From positions 1-64,000 of the forward strand of contig JARLJJ010000107.1 of the NCBI GenBank assembly GCA_031291275.1: a stretch of DNA of 64,000 nucleotides, read 5' to 3'. The position numbers and the translations under genes were made by a program. The first letter of the stretch is position 1. Every line of letters starts with the position of its first letter. Source of the stretch: Formivibrio sp. (GTDB lineage Bacteria > Pseudomonadota > Gammaproteobacteria > Burkholderiales > Chitinibacteraceae). The notes below the pieces were generated by a model. That model did no database searches. It was not told the DNA's origin and saw nothing but the letters and a program-made list of their open reading frames with translations. Positions 8,989-19,500 of the stretch are shown one piece after another.

Positions 8989-10106
8989 TTGCGCTGATTG
9001 ACGTCAATAACTTTTATGTTTCCTGCCAGCGGGTATTTGAACCCAAGCGGGAAAGCTCACCGATTGTCGTCCTGTCGAATAACGACGGCTGCGTTGTGTC
9101 GCGCAGCAATGAAGTGAAAGCGCTGGGATTGAAGATGGCGCAGCCGTGGCATCAGTTGCAGGAAGAGGCGCGCCGGCATGGCATCGTCGCCTATAGCAGC
9201 AATTACGCACTATATGCCGACATGAGCAACCGGGTGATGAGCATCCTGCGCCGCTTCAGCCCGGATCAGGAAATCTACAGCATTGACGAATGCTTTCTCG
9301 GCCTCGACGGCATACCGCGCGACCATACGGAGCTGGGACAAGAAATCCGCCAAACCGTACTGCAATGGACCGGCCTGCCGGTCTGCATCGGCATGGGGCC
9401 GACCAAAACCCTGGCCAAGTTCAGTAACCACCTGGCCAAGAAACACCCGGATTTCGCCGGCGTCTGCGAATGGGCCAAACTCGATGCGGTGACACAGCAA
9501 CGCTTGATGCAAGAAGAATCCGTCGCGGCCGTTTGGGGGATTGGCCGAAAACTCGCCCCCAAACTCAACCAGGAAGGCATTTTTACCGTGGCTGACATGG
9601 TTGCAGCCAATGCCGAAACGCTCCGCCAGCACCACGGCACGGTCCTGCAACGCACAGCACTGGAACTGCGTGGCATCCCCTGCATTGCGCTTGAAGACAG
9701 TGCCGCCGACAAGCAGCAGATTCTTTGCTCGCGCAGCTTTGGACGCCCTATCGATAACGAGCAGGAGTTGGCCGAAGCCATCAGCACCTATGTTGCCCGC
9801 GCTGCCGAAAAACTCCGCAAACAGCAATCTGCTGCCGGGGCACTGGCACTCTTTATCCGCACCAGCCCATTTCGGGAAAATGATCGGCAAGCGGACAATT
9901 GCATTCAAGGCCATCTCTTTCTGCCAAGCGCCGATCCGCAGAAACGAGCCACGCTCAATGACACGATGGATCGGATCAATCGCCAATGGGGCCGTGGCAC
10001 GGTTCATCTTGCCAGTGCAGGATTCGATCATGGCTGGAAGATGCGACAAAACAATATCTCCCCGTGCTGGACAACGCGTTGGGCGGATATTCCCGTCGCC
10101 CGTTAA
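8985..10106 (+). CDS. umuC: DNA polymerase V catalytic subunit UmuC, with a shortened little-finger domain
   Basis: This Y-family translesion polymerase has Asp6 (ALIDVNNF) and the pair Asp101-Glu102 (SIDECF), so the catalytic acids are intact. Palm, fingers and thumb to about residue 297 align well with UmuC from memory, including VWGIGRKL and ILCSRSFG. The protein is only 373 residues, against about 422 for E. coli UmuC. The loss is internal: SPFREND (residues 294-300) runs almost directly into QGHLF (308-312), skipping the roughly 50 residues that form most of the little finger. QGHLF probably corresponds to the beta-clamp motif (QLNLF or QGDLF elsewhere). The C-terminus ([11 protein letters not shown]) is normal. 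Activity is doubtful. Confidence 0.88.
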   Translation: MIALIDVNNFYVSCQRVFEPKRESSPIVVLSNNDGCVVSRSNEVKALGLKMAQPWHQLQEEARRHGIVAYSSNYALYADMSNRVMSILRRFSPDQEIYSIDECFLGLDGIPRDHTELGQEIRQTVLQWTGLPVCIGMGPTKTLAKFSNHLAKKHPDFAGVCEWAKLDAVTQQRLMQEESVAAVWGIGRKLAPKLNQEGIFTVADMVAANAETLRQHHGTVLQRTALELRGIPCIALEDSAADKQQILCSRSFGRPIDNEQELAEAISTYVARAAEKLRKQQSAAGALALFIRTSPFRENDRQADNCIQGHLFLPSADPQKRATLNDTMDRINRQWGRGTVHLASAGFDHGWKMRQNNISPCWTTRWADIPVAR

Positions 10107-10283
10107 ATTCCGCATTGACTGCCAAGGCGTCAATTCCGGTGACAGTTCGACGCCCGACCTGAGGATGAGGTAGCCGTTTTGACTCCAATTCGCCAAATTG
10201 CCAACATTTTGCAATTGCCAAGGCGTGCATGTTGGGCTTATAGTCATTCACACGACAACTTGATCAAACACCGACTCGATTCC
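10107..10283. other. Gap between umuC and the aromatic leader peptide
   Basis: No gene is seen before the leader at 10284. The segment holds the candidate promoter at 10215-10244. An 11-base sequence, TGCCAAGGCGT, occurs twice (near 10118 and near 10217); its meaning is unknown and it may be chance. Confidence 0.4.
10215..10244 (+). promoter_or_regulatory. Candidate promoter for the DAHP synthase leader transcript
   Basis: TTGCCA at 10215-10220 and TATAGT at 10239-10244 are 18 bp apart. A start near 10251 would give a leader RNA of about 240 bases that includes the leader peptide and the attenuator. Confidence 0.5.
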
Positions 10284-10364
10284 ATGAACACCGTCCTGAC
10301 CAGCAAGTTTTACTTTTATTCTTTTTGGTATCTCAGGCCGCTGACGGATCGAGAGGATAGGTAA
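10284..10364 (+). CDS. Aromatic-amino-acid leader peptide of the DAHP synthase attenuator
   Basis: This 26-codon frame carries FYFYSFWY at residues 9-16: three Phe, three Tyr and one Trp codon within eight codons (10308-10331). It ends at TAA 10362-10364. The aromatic codons sit between two complementary RNA segments (10291-10299 and 10333-10347), and the second of these can also pair with the 5' arm of the downstream terminator. This is the arrangement of classical transcription attenuators such as trpL and pheL. No strong Shine-Dalgarno is seen before the ATG, which is the main weakness. The peptide is presumably made only for regulation. Confidence 0.8.
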   Translation: MNTVLTSKFYFYSFWYLRPLTDREDR

Positions 10365-10424
10365 CACACGCAAGCAACACCAAATTCCCCGAAAACCGTC
10401 AGCAAAGTCTGGCGGTTTTTTTAT
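10291..10424 (+). promoter_or_regulatory. Attenuator with mutually exclusive RNA hairpins
   Basis: Strand 1 (10291-10299) pairs with strand 2 as CCGT/ACGG (10344-10347) and CCTGA/TCAGG (10333-10337). Strand 2 also holds CTGACGG (10341-10347), perfectly complementary to CCGTCAG (10396-10402), which is the 5' arm of the terminator. The terminator hairpin is AACCGTCAG (10394-10402) with CTGGCGGTT (10409-10417), a six-base loop and seven T residues (10416-10422). Stalling at the aromatic codons would favour the 2:3 pairing and read-through into DAHP synthase. Confidence 0.8.
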
Positions 10425-10491
10425 ACCGCTCGACCAGACCGACGTACCGGGACAACAACCGATACGACAGAAGACTTACTGGAGAGCCACC

Positions 10492-11580
10492 ATGCCACCC
10501 CATAGCCGCATCCGCGAATCCAAAACGCTCACATCCCCGGCGCAGATCCTCAGCGAATTCCCCTGCAGCCCCAAGGTAAGCGACCTTGTCACTCAGACGC
10601 GGCGAGGGCTACACCGCATTCTGCAGGGTACGGATGACCGGCTGGCCGTCATCATCGGCCCCTGCTCAGTGCATGACCCCAAAGCGGCCATCGAATACGC
10701 ATTCCGCCTGGCGACTCTGCGCGAACGACTGGCCGGCGAACTCGAAATCGTGATGCGGGTCTACTTCGAAAAGCCGCGTACGACGGTTGGCTGGAAAGGC
10801 CTGATCAACGATCCACACATGAATGGCAGCTTTGATATCAACCATGGCCTGCGCACCGCGCGTGAACTGCTGCTGAACATCAATGCGCTGGGCTTGCCCA
10901 CCGGTACCGAATACCTCGACCTGATGACGCCGCACTACCTGACTGACCTGGTGTCGTGGGGTGCGATCGGAGCACGGACCACGGAATCGCAGGTTCACCG
11001 CGAAATGGCTTCGGGCTTGCCTTGCCCGATCGGTTTCAAGAATGGCACCGACGGCAATGTGAAAATCGCCATCGATGCCATCGGCGCCGCCTCGCACCCG
11101 CACCATTTTCTCTCGGTGGCTCCCGCAGGCCACAGTACAATCGTCTCGACATCTGGCAACGAGGATTGCCACATCATCCTGCGCGGGGGGAAAACACCGA
11201 ACTACGACGCAGCCAGCGTCAATGCGACCTGCGCAGAACTCACCCGCAACGGCCAACCCGCACGCTTGATGATTGACGCCAGTCACGCCAACAGCGCCAA
11301 GAAACATGAGAACCAGATACCCGTTTGCGCCGATATCGGCCGCCAGATTGCCGCTGGCGACGCACGCATTATTGGCGTCATGGTTGAATCAAATCTGGTG
11401 GCCGGCCGGCAAGATGCCAAACACGGCCATTCCCTGACCTATGGCCAAAGCATTACCGATGCCTGTATTGGTTGGAATGAAACCGAAAAACTGCTGGAAA
11501 ATCTGGCAACGGCCGTCGCACAACGGCGCGCCAAGCGGCTGGCAGAAGATGCGGTCGGTGAATCTGCCCTGGCTTGCTGA
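10492..11580 (+). CDS. aroG: 3-deoxy-7-phosphoheptulonate (DAHP) synthase, class I
   Basis: The enzyme condenses phosphoenolpyruvate with erythrose-4-phosphate, the first step of the shikimate pathway. The 362-residue protein has the AroF/G/H signature: IIGPCSVHDP, RVYFEKPRTTVGWKGLINDP, the GARTTESQVHRE region, GFKNGTDG, and the metal ligands in DASHANS and GVMVESNL. Length is normal for the class with an N-terminal regulatory extension. The start follows TGGAGAGCC. The upstream attenuator responds, by inference, to Phe/Tyr (and perhaps Trp) supply. I use aroG for the class; which amino acid inhibits this isoenzyme cannot be read from the sequence. Confidence 0.93.
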   Translation: MPPHSRIRESKTLTSPAQILSEFPCSPKVSDLVTQTRRGLHRILQGTDDRLAVIIGPCSVHDPKAAIEYAFRLATLRERLAGELEIVMRVYFEKPRTTVGWKGLINDPHMNGSFDINHGLRTARELLLNINALGLPTGTEYLDLMTPHYLTDLVSWGAIGARTTESQVHREMASGLPCPIGFKNGTDGNVKIAIDAIGAASHPHHFLSVAPAGHSTIVSTSGNEDCHIILRGGKTPNYDAASVNATCAELTRNGQPARLMIDASHANSAKKHENQIPVCADIGRQIAAGDARIIGVMVESNLVAGRQDAKHGHSLTYGQSITDACIGWNETEKLLENLATAVAQRRAKRLAEDAVGESALAC

Positions 11581-11605
11581 AATGGCCTTACCAAAAACCA
11601 GCGAC

Positions 11606-11634
11606 TGATCCGGCCAACAGCGTTGCCCGGATCA
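11606..11634. terminator. Weak hairpin between convergent aroG and hisC
   Basis: TGATCCGG (11606-11613) pairs with CCGGATCA (11627-11634) around a 13-base loop. No good U tract follows directly on either strand, so it may stabilise the 3' ends more than terminate transcription. Confidence 0.35.
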
Positions 11635-11650
11635 ATCGTCAACCCAACAT

Positions 11651-12709
11651 TCAACCCACAATTTCACGCAGTGCCGTCACCAAGGCCGCACACTCCTGCG
11701 GGGCGCCGATCGAGATGCGCAGGTACTGGTCGATGCGCGGCAGCTTGAAGTGGCGCACGATGATTGCCCGTTCGCGCAGTTTGGCGGCAAGCTGTACCGC
11801 ATCATGCTGCGGGTGGCGCGTGAAGATGAAGTTGGCTGCCGAGGGAATCGTTTCAAAACCGAGCGCCGCCATGTCTGCCGTAAGTTGCTCACGACTTGTG
11901 ATCACCGCCCGGCGGGTTTGCTCGAAATGCGCCACGTCCTCGAATGCTGCGGCCGCACCGGCTTGCGCTACGCGGTCGAGCGGATAGGAATTGAAACTGT
12001 TCTTCACCCGCACCAACGCCTCGATCAGCTCCGGCGAGCCCAGCGCCAGTCCGACCCGCAAACCGGCCAACGAGCGCGACTTGGACAAGGTCTGCACCAC
12101 CAGCAGATTCGGGTATTTCGCGATCAGCGGCACGGCGCTTTCACCGCCAAAATCGATATAGGCCTCATCGACGATGACAGGTTGATCCGGGTGCTGTTGC
12201 AGCAGCGTTTCGACGGCTTGCAACGGTAATAGATGGCCGGTCGGTGCATTCGGATTGGGGAAAATAATCGCGCCACAGTCCCGGTTGTAATCTTCGATGC
12301 GAATCGAAAAATCAGCGGCCAGCGGCACCGTTTGGTAATCGATGCCAAACAGTGCGCAATACACCGGGTAGAAGCTGTAGGTAATGTCCGGAAACAGCAA
12401 AGGCTGGTCGTGCTTAAGCAGCGCGGCAAAAGCCAGCCCCAGCACTTCATCCGAACCATTGCCGACAAACACCGCTTTTTCCGGAATACCGTAATACTTG
12501 GCCACAGCGGCCTGAACCGGGCTGCTTTCCGTGTTGGGATACAGACGCAGGGCATCGCCCACCGCCGCCTGCATCGCAGCCACGGCCTTGGGCGAGGGAC
12601 CGTAGGGATTTTCGTTGGTATTCAACTTGATCAGATTGTCGATCTTGGGTTGCTCGCCCGGCACATAAGGGGTGAGATCGCGGACAACGGGGCTCCAAAA
12701 ACGGCTCAT
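11651..12709 (-). CDS. hisC: Histidinol-phosphate aminotransferase
   Basis: HisC is a PLP enzyme that makes L-histidinol phosphate from imidazole-acetol phosphate; some members also act on aromatic keto acids. The 352-residue protein has the fold-type I features: [13 protein letters not shown] near the N-terminus, [15 protein letters not shown], and the PLP lysine Lys210 in [13 protein letters not shown]. The ATG at 12709 gives the family's [15 protein letters not shown] start; the longer reading to 12808 has no likeness. It is separate from other his genes and convergent with the DAHP synthase gene. A role in aromatic amino-acid transamination is possible but is only inferred from the neighbour. 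Confidence 0.92.
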   Translation of the reverse strand: MSRFWSPVVRDLTPYVPGEQPKIDNLIKLNTNENPYGPSPKAVAAMQAAVGDALRLYPNTESSPVQAAVAKYYGIPEKAVFVGNGSDEVLGLAFAALLKHDQPLLFPDITYSFYPVYCALFGIDYQTVPLAADFSIRIEDYNRDCGAIIFPNPNAPTGHLLPLQAVETLLQQHPDQPVIVDEAYIDFGGESAVPLIAKYPNLLVVQTLSKSRSLAGLRVGLALGSPELIEALVRVKNSFNSYPLDRVAQAGAAAAFEDVAHFEQTRRAVITSREQLTADMAALGFETIPSAANFIFTRHPQHDAVQLAAKLRERAIIVRHFKLPRIDQYLRISIGAPQECAALVTALREIVG

Positions 12710-12917
12710 AACGGGAATCCAGGCACGGGGAAAACCGTATCTTACCAAATGCCTGCAAAATCCCGGCACCGTACAAGTTGCCACTTCGCCACGCCCGCAC
12801 GGAAACACCCAATTTTTCGGTCAAGCCAAAAAAAAATCAGTAGACTGACGCGATAGCTGTTGCGTTTTAGCACGCACAGCCAAAAAAAATCTAACAAGTC
12901 GTATCGAGGAGAACCGA

Positions 12918-14543
12918 ATGAAAGGGATGACGATTGCTCGCCAGATCATGCTGATGATCGGCATATCCATCATCGCATTATTGATGGTTGGCATTACCGG
13001 ACTGCTTGTTTCAAACACTCAAACCAAGGGTATCCACACGATTGACGAAGAGAGCCTCACCAGCATTCAAACCCTGGGCGCGGCACGCCAGGCGTTCATG
13101 TCGGTACGGGTCAAGGTTTATGCCCATGTCCTCAACGTCGACGAGATGGAAAAGCTGGAAATCGAAAACTCGCTGGCATCCGATGCCAAACAGGTAGAAC
13201 AGCTACTCAAGGAGTACGAGAAACACCTGCTCAATGATGAAGACAAAAAACTGCTGGAAACGGACAACAGTACGCTGAATGCCTACCTCGACCTGATCAA
13301 CAAAGAGGTACTGCCCAAATCGCGCAACAAAGAAACCGAGGCCGCGCGCGACACGTTGCTGTCCCAAGGCTCTGCGTTGGGCGGACAGGCGCTGAACAGC
13401 CTGGATGCCCACATGGCGTACCACAAAAAGAAGGCCGATGAGACCGTAGCCAGGGCGTTGGCCGGTGCTGCCCAGGGGAAAATCATCACGCTCGCGGCAA
13501 TTCTGATGGGCTCAATTGCCCTTGGCGCGCTCGGTCTGTATCTGCTGCGCAATATCAGCCGCTCGCTCAACCAGATTCGTACCATGGTCAGCCGGGTTGA
13601 AAGTGATCTGGATTTCACCTTGCGCGTAACCGTGACCAAGCAAGATGAAATCGGTGTGACGACTTCCGCACTCAACCGCTTGCTGGACAAGCTGCAGGGC
13701 AACCTGCAATCGATCTCCAGCGGGGCAAAATCCGTTGCCGCTGCTGCCACCCAGATGGCGGCCACCTCAAGCCAGGTGGCAACCGCATCCCAGCAGCAAA
13801 GCGAAGCCGCTTCCGGCATGGCCGCGACCGTGGAAGAAATGACGGTCAGCATCAACCATGTGAGTGACCGGGCGCAGGAGGCCAACCGCATCTCCAGCCA
13901 ATCCGGCCAGCTGGCGGCCTCGGGCGAGAAGATCATCGGACAGACCGCCAGCGATATTCACGATATCGCGGCCACCGTGCATCAGGCTGCAGAACAGATT
14001 CACGGACTGGAACAGCACGGTCAACAGATATCCAACGTGGTTGCTGTGATCAAGGAAGTCGCAGACCAGACCAACTTGCTGGCATTGAATGCCGCGATTG
14101 AAGCCGCCCGTGCGGGAGAACAAGGCCGGGGGTTTGCCGTTGTGGCCGATGAGGTGCGCAAACTGGCAGAACGTACCGCCGCCTCCACGCAGGAAATCGC
14201 CGCCACGATCAATACCATGCGCGCCAGCGCCAGCAATGCAGTGGCCAGCATGCAGGAAGTGGTCAGCAAGGTGGCGCTCGGCGTGGAACGGGCGCAGCAA
14301 GCCAATGAATCGATCAAGCAGATTGGCCAGGGCAGCCGCGATGCCGTCGACATGGTGGATGAAATCGCCACCGCCATCAGTGAACAGGGCTCGGCCACCA
14401 ACAATATCGCCGTGCAGGTGGAGCGTATCGCGCAGATGTCGGAAGAAAGTAACGCCGCAGCAGAGGAAAGCGCACGCTCGGCCCATGACCTGGATCGGCT
14501 GGCCTCGGACATGCAGCGCATTGTCAGTGCTTATCGGCTTTGA
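12918..14543 (+). CDS. Methyl-accepting chemotaxis protein with periplasmic helical domain
   Basis: This 541-residue chemoreceptor has TM1 at about 10-31, a periplasmic domain at about 32-187 of four-helix-bundle type, TM2 at about 188-210, a HAMP domain to about 263 and a cytoplasmic signalling domain. The hairpin tip, with [20 protein letters not shown] and [18 protein letters not shown], is intact and would bind CheA/CheW. There is no C-terminal CheR-binding pentapeptide. The ligand is unknown. The start follows GAGGAGAACC. It is not linked to other che genes and is followed by a terminator. Confidence 0.93.
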   Translation: MKGMTIARQIMLMIGISIIALLMVGITGLLVSNTQTKGIHTIDEESLTSIQTLGAARQAFMSVRVKVYAHVLNVDEMEKLEIENSLASDAKQVEQLLKEYEKHLLNDEDKKLLETDNSTLNAYLDLINKEVLPKSRNKETEAARDTLLSQGSALGGQALNSLDAHMAYHKKKADETVARALAGAAQGKIITLAAILMGSIALGALGLYLLRNISRSLNQIRTMVSRVESDLDFTLRVTVTKQDEIGVTTSALNRLLDKLQGNLQSISSGAKSVAAAATQMAATSSQVATASQQQSEAASGMAATVEEMTVSINHVSDRAQEANRISSQSGQLAASGEKIIGQTASDIHDIAATVHQAAEQIHGLEQHGQQISNVVAVIKEVADQTNLLALNAAIEAARAGEQGRGFAVVADEVRKLAERTAASTQEIAATINTMRASASNAVASMQEVVSKVALGVERAQQANESIKQIGQGSRDAVDMVDEIATAISEQGSATNNIAVQVERIAQMSEESNAAAEESARSAHDLDRLASDMQRIVSAYRL

Positions 14544-14561
14544 TCGCAGCCAGAACGCAAA

Positions 14562-14592
14562 AACGCCGGCTCTTGCGAACCGGCGTTTTTTG
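14562..14592. terminator. Bidirectional terminator between the chemoreceptor gene and tRNA-Leu
   Basis: AACGCCGG (14562-14569) pairs with CCGGCGTT (14580-14587), flanked by an A run before and a T run after, so it can serve the plus-strand receptor gene and the minus-strand tRNA. Confidence 0.85.
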
Positions 14593-14593
14593 T

Positions 14594-14679
14594 TGGTGCC
14601 GACAGTGAGACTCGAACTCACACAGCCTATGGCCACTACCCCCTCAAGATAGCGTGTCTACCAATTTCACCATGTCGGC
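14594..14679 (-). tRNA. tRNA-Leu, anticodon GAG
   Basis: On the minus strand the 86 bases begin GCCGACATGGTG and end TGTCGGCACCA. The 7-bp acceptor stem GCCGACA/TGTCGGC is perfect and CCA is encoded. The anticodon loop is TTGAGGG between CTATC and GGTAG, giving anticodon GAG for CUC/CUU codons. The T arm holds GTTCGAGTC, and the long variable arm is typical of leucine tRNAs. It shares a bidirectional terminator with the chemoreceptor gene. Confidence 0.95.
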
Positions 14680-14801
14680 CTAAAATCTTCGGGCTGGGCC
14701 CGTACGCGGCGGGGTTTCAGGCACCCGACCACAAGAGGCCGAGATACTAATGGGAACACAGCCGCTTGTCTAGCCCCTGACAACAAACATCACGAGCACT
14801 T

Positions 14802-15791
14802 TTATGCGGGAACCCGAGACAAAGGAACAATCGCCTCATTCCCCGCGTACAAGCGCCCCTGCCAAGTATCCCGCTCCAGCAGCAACGCCTCCATGCGTGG
14901 CAACAATTCGTGCAGACGCATATTCCATTCCGGAGCGAGCTTGTGCGAAGGCGGCACTTCACTCCCAACGCGCTGGATCGAAATCGTCGGCGACAGCCGC
15001 TCCAGAAAATCCACCAGCAAGGTGAAATAATCCTCGGCGCTCATCAGCTGGATGCTGGCGGCATCGCGGCGCCATTCATTGGCCAATTGCGTGCCCTTGA
15101 TAATCTGCAACTGGTGGAACTTGAGCGAAGTCAGCGGCAAGGCCGAAAGCTTGGCCGCGCCAGCCAGCATGCTTGCCCTGCTTTCCCCGGGCAAATCGAA
15201 CATGATGTGCGCAGCCACATCCAGTCCGCGTGCAGCAGCACGACGCACAGCGTCTTCCGCTTCGGCAAAATCATGTCCGCGGTTAACGCGCGCCAGCGTG
15301 GCATCGTCACAGGATTCGATGCCCAGTTCGAGCTCGACGATTTTGGTTCGGGACAACTCGGCAAGGTAATCGAGTACATCGTCCGGTACGCAATCCGGCC
15401 GGGTGCCAATCACCAGACCATCGATCTTCGGATGCACCAGCGCCGCCTCGTAGACGGCGCGCAACTGATCTACGCCGGCGTAGGTATTGCTGTAGGCCTG
15501 GAAGTAGGCGACGAAATGTTTGGTATTCGGATAACGCCGGCTAAAAAAATCGAGGCCAGTTTCAATCTGCTTGGTGATTTCCCGCTCTTCGCGCAGATAC
15601 GACGGGGTAAACCCCGCGTTATTGCAGAACGTGCAGCCACCGACGCCTTTGCTGCCATCGCGGTTCGGGCAGGTAAACCCGGCATCGACCGAGACTTTCT
15701 GCACCCGGCCACCGTGCTTTTCCCGTTGCAACTCGTTCCATGACAGAAAACGCCGCGCACCGAACTGTGGCGGAATCGTTAATGCTTGCAT
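14802..15791 (-). CDS. Radical SAM protein, TIGR01212/YhcC family
   Basis: This 329-residue iron-sulfur protein has the family's unusual cluster motif in CPNRDGSKGVGGCTFC: Cys41, Cys53 and Cys56 (C-x11-C-x2-C). Later stretches LVIGTRPDCVPDDVLDYL and HIMFDLPGES also fit. The function of YhcC-type enzymes is not established, although their fold is like that of the tRNA-modifying and porphyrin-related Elp3/HemN group. The ATG at 15791 matches the family start. The frame stays open to 16601, but that extension is only the antisense of the ComEA-like gene. No neighbour hints at the substrate. Confidence 0.88.
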   Translation of the reverse strand: MQALTIPPQFGARRFLSWNELQREKHGGRVQKVSVDAGFTCPNRDGSKGVGGCTFCNNAGFTPSYLREEREITKQIETGLDFFSRRYPNTKHFVAYFQAYSNTYAGVDQLRAVYEAALVHPKIDGLVIGTRPDCVPDDVLDYLAELSRTKIVELELGIESCDDATLARVNRGHDFAEAEDAVRRAAARGLDVAAHIMFDLPGESRASMLAGAAKLSALPLTSLKFHQLQIIKGTQLANEWRRDAASIQLMSAEDYFTLLVDFLERLSPTISIQRVGSEVPPSHKLAPEWNMRLHELLPRMEALLLERDTWQGRLYAGNEAIVPLSRVPA

Positions 15792-15914
15792 GCTTATGGT
15801 TCTCCAGTCTTTTCGGGGCTGGCGGCAAAACCCGCTCATCCCTTTTTTGTAGTTGCCCATGATAAACGGGCCTAATCTGAATGTCTCGGCACTCGCCGAC
15901 AGAAGGAGCCGATC

Positions 15915-16412
<498 letters not shown>

Positions 16413-16584
16413 TCGCACCAAAGCAAGTCTGAAGGCTGCTGAACCAAGCATTCCAGTCCGGCAGCTTTTGTTTTCCGGGGTCTTCTCACCCATCCACACA
16501 GCAATTCGTCGCGGCATCGGATAAGAGGCGCACATCTTTGGTATCATTACGCCTTTGTTTTCTTTGCCCTTCCGGATCGCCCTC

Positions 16585-19500
16585 ATGTCAGACGTGCTCA
16601 AACTTCGCGGCGGTGCCGCGCTTTCTTCCTTCCGGCTTGAAAAAATTGAAGCGGCACTGGCCGCCCAAGGCTTCCCCGTCCGTCTTTATGCCGAGTTCTG
16701 GCATCTCGCCGAAACGAGCGCAGCGCTCACCGCGACAGAAAGCGACACCCTTGCCCGCATCCTGAACTATGGCGATCCCGCAGTCCCGGCACGTGCCACA
16801 GGAACCCAGCTCATCGTCCTGCCACGCGCCGGCTCGATCTCACCCTGGTCCTCTAAAGCCACCGATATCGCCCTGCACTGCGGACTGAAATCGATACAGC
16901 GTATCGAGCGCGGATTGGTCATTTACGCCGTGGATGCCAGCGGACAGCCTCTTTCGGATATCGCATTACAAGCGCTGAAACCGCTGATTCATGATCGCAT
17001 GACCGAACAAGTAGCCGATTCAATTGAAGCTGCAGCAGCCTTGTTCCAGCATTTCGAACCCAAGCCGCTGAAATCAGTCGATATCCTTGCCGGTGGCAAG
17101 GCAGCACTGGAAACCGCCAACAGCCAGTACGGGCTGGCGCTGTCCGATGACGAAATCGATTACCTGGTCGCAAGCTACCAGAAACTCGGCCGCAACCCGA
17201 CCGATGTCGAACTGACCATGTTCGCGCAGGCCAACTCCGAGCACTGTCGCCACAAGATTTTCAATGCTGATTTCGTTATCGATGGCGAAAAGCAGCCGCA
17301 AAGCCTGTTCGGCATGATCCGTGAAACACACAAGGCGCATCCCGAAGGTACCGTGGTCGCCTATTCCGACAACTCGTCGGTGATCGAGGGCGCCCCGATC
17401 GAACGCTTTTTCCCACAAGCAGGTTCGGCAGAATACGCATTCGATGCGCAAACCGCGCACATCCTGATGAAAGTGGAAACCCACAACCACCCGACCGCCA
17501 TTTCGCCGTTTCCGGGAGCAGCCACCGGCTCGGGCGGCGAGATCCGCGACGAAGGCGCCACCGGGCGCGGCTCCAAGCCCAAGGCAGGTCTCGCCGGTTT
17601 TACCGTGTCCAATCTCAACCTTCCCGGTGCGGTCCAACCCTGGGAAGAACCGGCCTACGGCAAGCCCGAGCGCATTGCCTCGGCATTGCAGATCATGATC
17701 GAAGGCCCGATCGGCGCGGCGGCGTTCAACAACGAATTCGGCCGCCCGAACATCTGCGGCTACTTCCGTACCTTCGAGGAAGACTGCAACGGCGAGCGCC
17801 GTGGCTACCACAAGCCGATCATGATTGCCGGCGGCCTCGGCAATATCGATGCGATCCACGTTGACAAGCACCAGATTCCCGACGGCTCGCTCCTGATCCA
17901 GTTGGGCGGTCCGGGATTCCTGATCGGCATGGGCGGCGGCGCAGCTTCGTCGATGACCACAGGGGCCAATACCGCCGATCTGGATTTCGATTCCGTACAG
18001 CGCGGCAACCCGGAAATCCAGCGCCGTGCGCAGGAAGTGATCGACCGTTGCTGGCAACTGGGTGAAGAAAACCCGATCCTGTCGATCCACGACGTCGGCG
18101 CCGGCGGCATCTCCAACGCCTTCCCGGAACTCGTCGATGGCTCGGACCGCGGCGCGGTGTTCGAGTTGCGCAAGGTGCATATCGAAGAACACGGCATGTC
18201 GCCCAAGGAAATCTGGTCGAACGAATCGCAGGAACGCTATGTACTGGCGATTCCGCCGCAAGAACTGATGCGCTTTGAAGCGATCTGCGAGCGCGAGCGT
18301 TGCCCGTTCGCTGTAGTCGGTCGCGCCACCACCGAAAAACAACTGATCGTCGCCGACTCGCATTTTGGCAACCGCCCGGTCGACATGCCGATGGACGTGC
18401 TGCTCGGCAAGCCGCCAAAGATGACCCGCGATGTGACCCGAGTCACCCCGCAACTGCCGGTATTTGACTCCTCACTGATCAACCTCAAGGAAGCCACCTA
18501 CCGCGTCCTGCGGCTTCCCGCCGTGGCCGACAAGAGCTTTCTGATCACCATCGGCGACCGCACCGTCGGCGGCATGACCGCGCGCGACCAGATGATTGGC
18601 CCGTGGCAAGTCCCGGTGGCTGACGTCGCGGTCACCACCATGGGTTACAACACCGTTCTGGGCGAAGCCATGGCCATGGGCGAACGCACGCCGCTCGCCC
18701 TGATTTCGGCGCCGGCATCCGGACGCATGGCCGTGGGTGAGGTATTGACCAACATCGCCGCCGCATCGATCAAGGAACTGAGCGATATCAAGCTTTCCGC
18801 CAACTGGATGGCCCCTGCCGGCCATCCGGGCGAAGAGGCCAACCTGTATGACACGGTGAGCGCCGTCGCGCTCGACCTGTGCCGCGACCTGGGCATTTCT
18901 ATTCCGGTCGGCAAGGATTCATTGTCGATGAAGACCGTCTGGGACGAAGCCGGCCAGAAGAAAGCCGTCACCGCCCCCCTGTCACTGATCATTTCCGCTT
19001 TTGCGCCGGTGAGCGATGTTCGCAAGACACTGACGCCGCAGCTCGTCACCGACACCGAAAGCGATCTGTTGCTGATTGATCTGGGCAACGGTCGCTGCCG
19101 CCTCGGCGGATCCGCCTTGGCCCAGGTCTACAAGCAGATCGGCAATACCGCGCCCGACCTCATCAGCGCCGAACGCTTGCAAGCCTTCTTTTCCACAGTG
19201 CAAAAATTGAATGGCGAAGGCCGTATTCTGGCTTATCACGACCGCTCAGATGGCGGCCTGATCGCCACGATCACGGAAATGATGTTCGCCAGCCACGTCG
19301 GTATCACGCTGGAAATTGACGAGCTTTGTATTGATCGCCGTCGCCGCCAGCGTGGCGAGAACGAAATCACGCCAGACGATGTGACCCGCGCCGAAAATGG
19401 CCGGGTGATGGGCGTCCTGTTCAACGAGGAGCTCGGCGCTGTATTGCAAGTCAAGCGCAGCGATACCGCAACCGTGATTGCCGCGTTCATGAACGCCGGT

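Noticed and set aside
9541-10173. 210-codon frame overlapping the end of umuC, considered as a sign of a frameshift
   Set aside because: The umuC frame continues correctly to [11 protein letters not shown]; the missing part is an in-frame deletion, not a shift into this frame.
14680-14801. A second tRNA near tRNA-Leu
   Set aside because: The 122 bases show no cloverleaf, T-arm consensus or encoded CCA.
17074-18453. 459-codon frame on the minus strand
   Set aside because: It lies wholly within purL on the other strand and has no start signal or family likeness.
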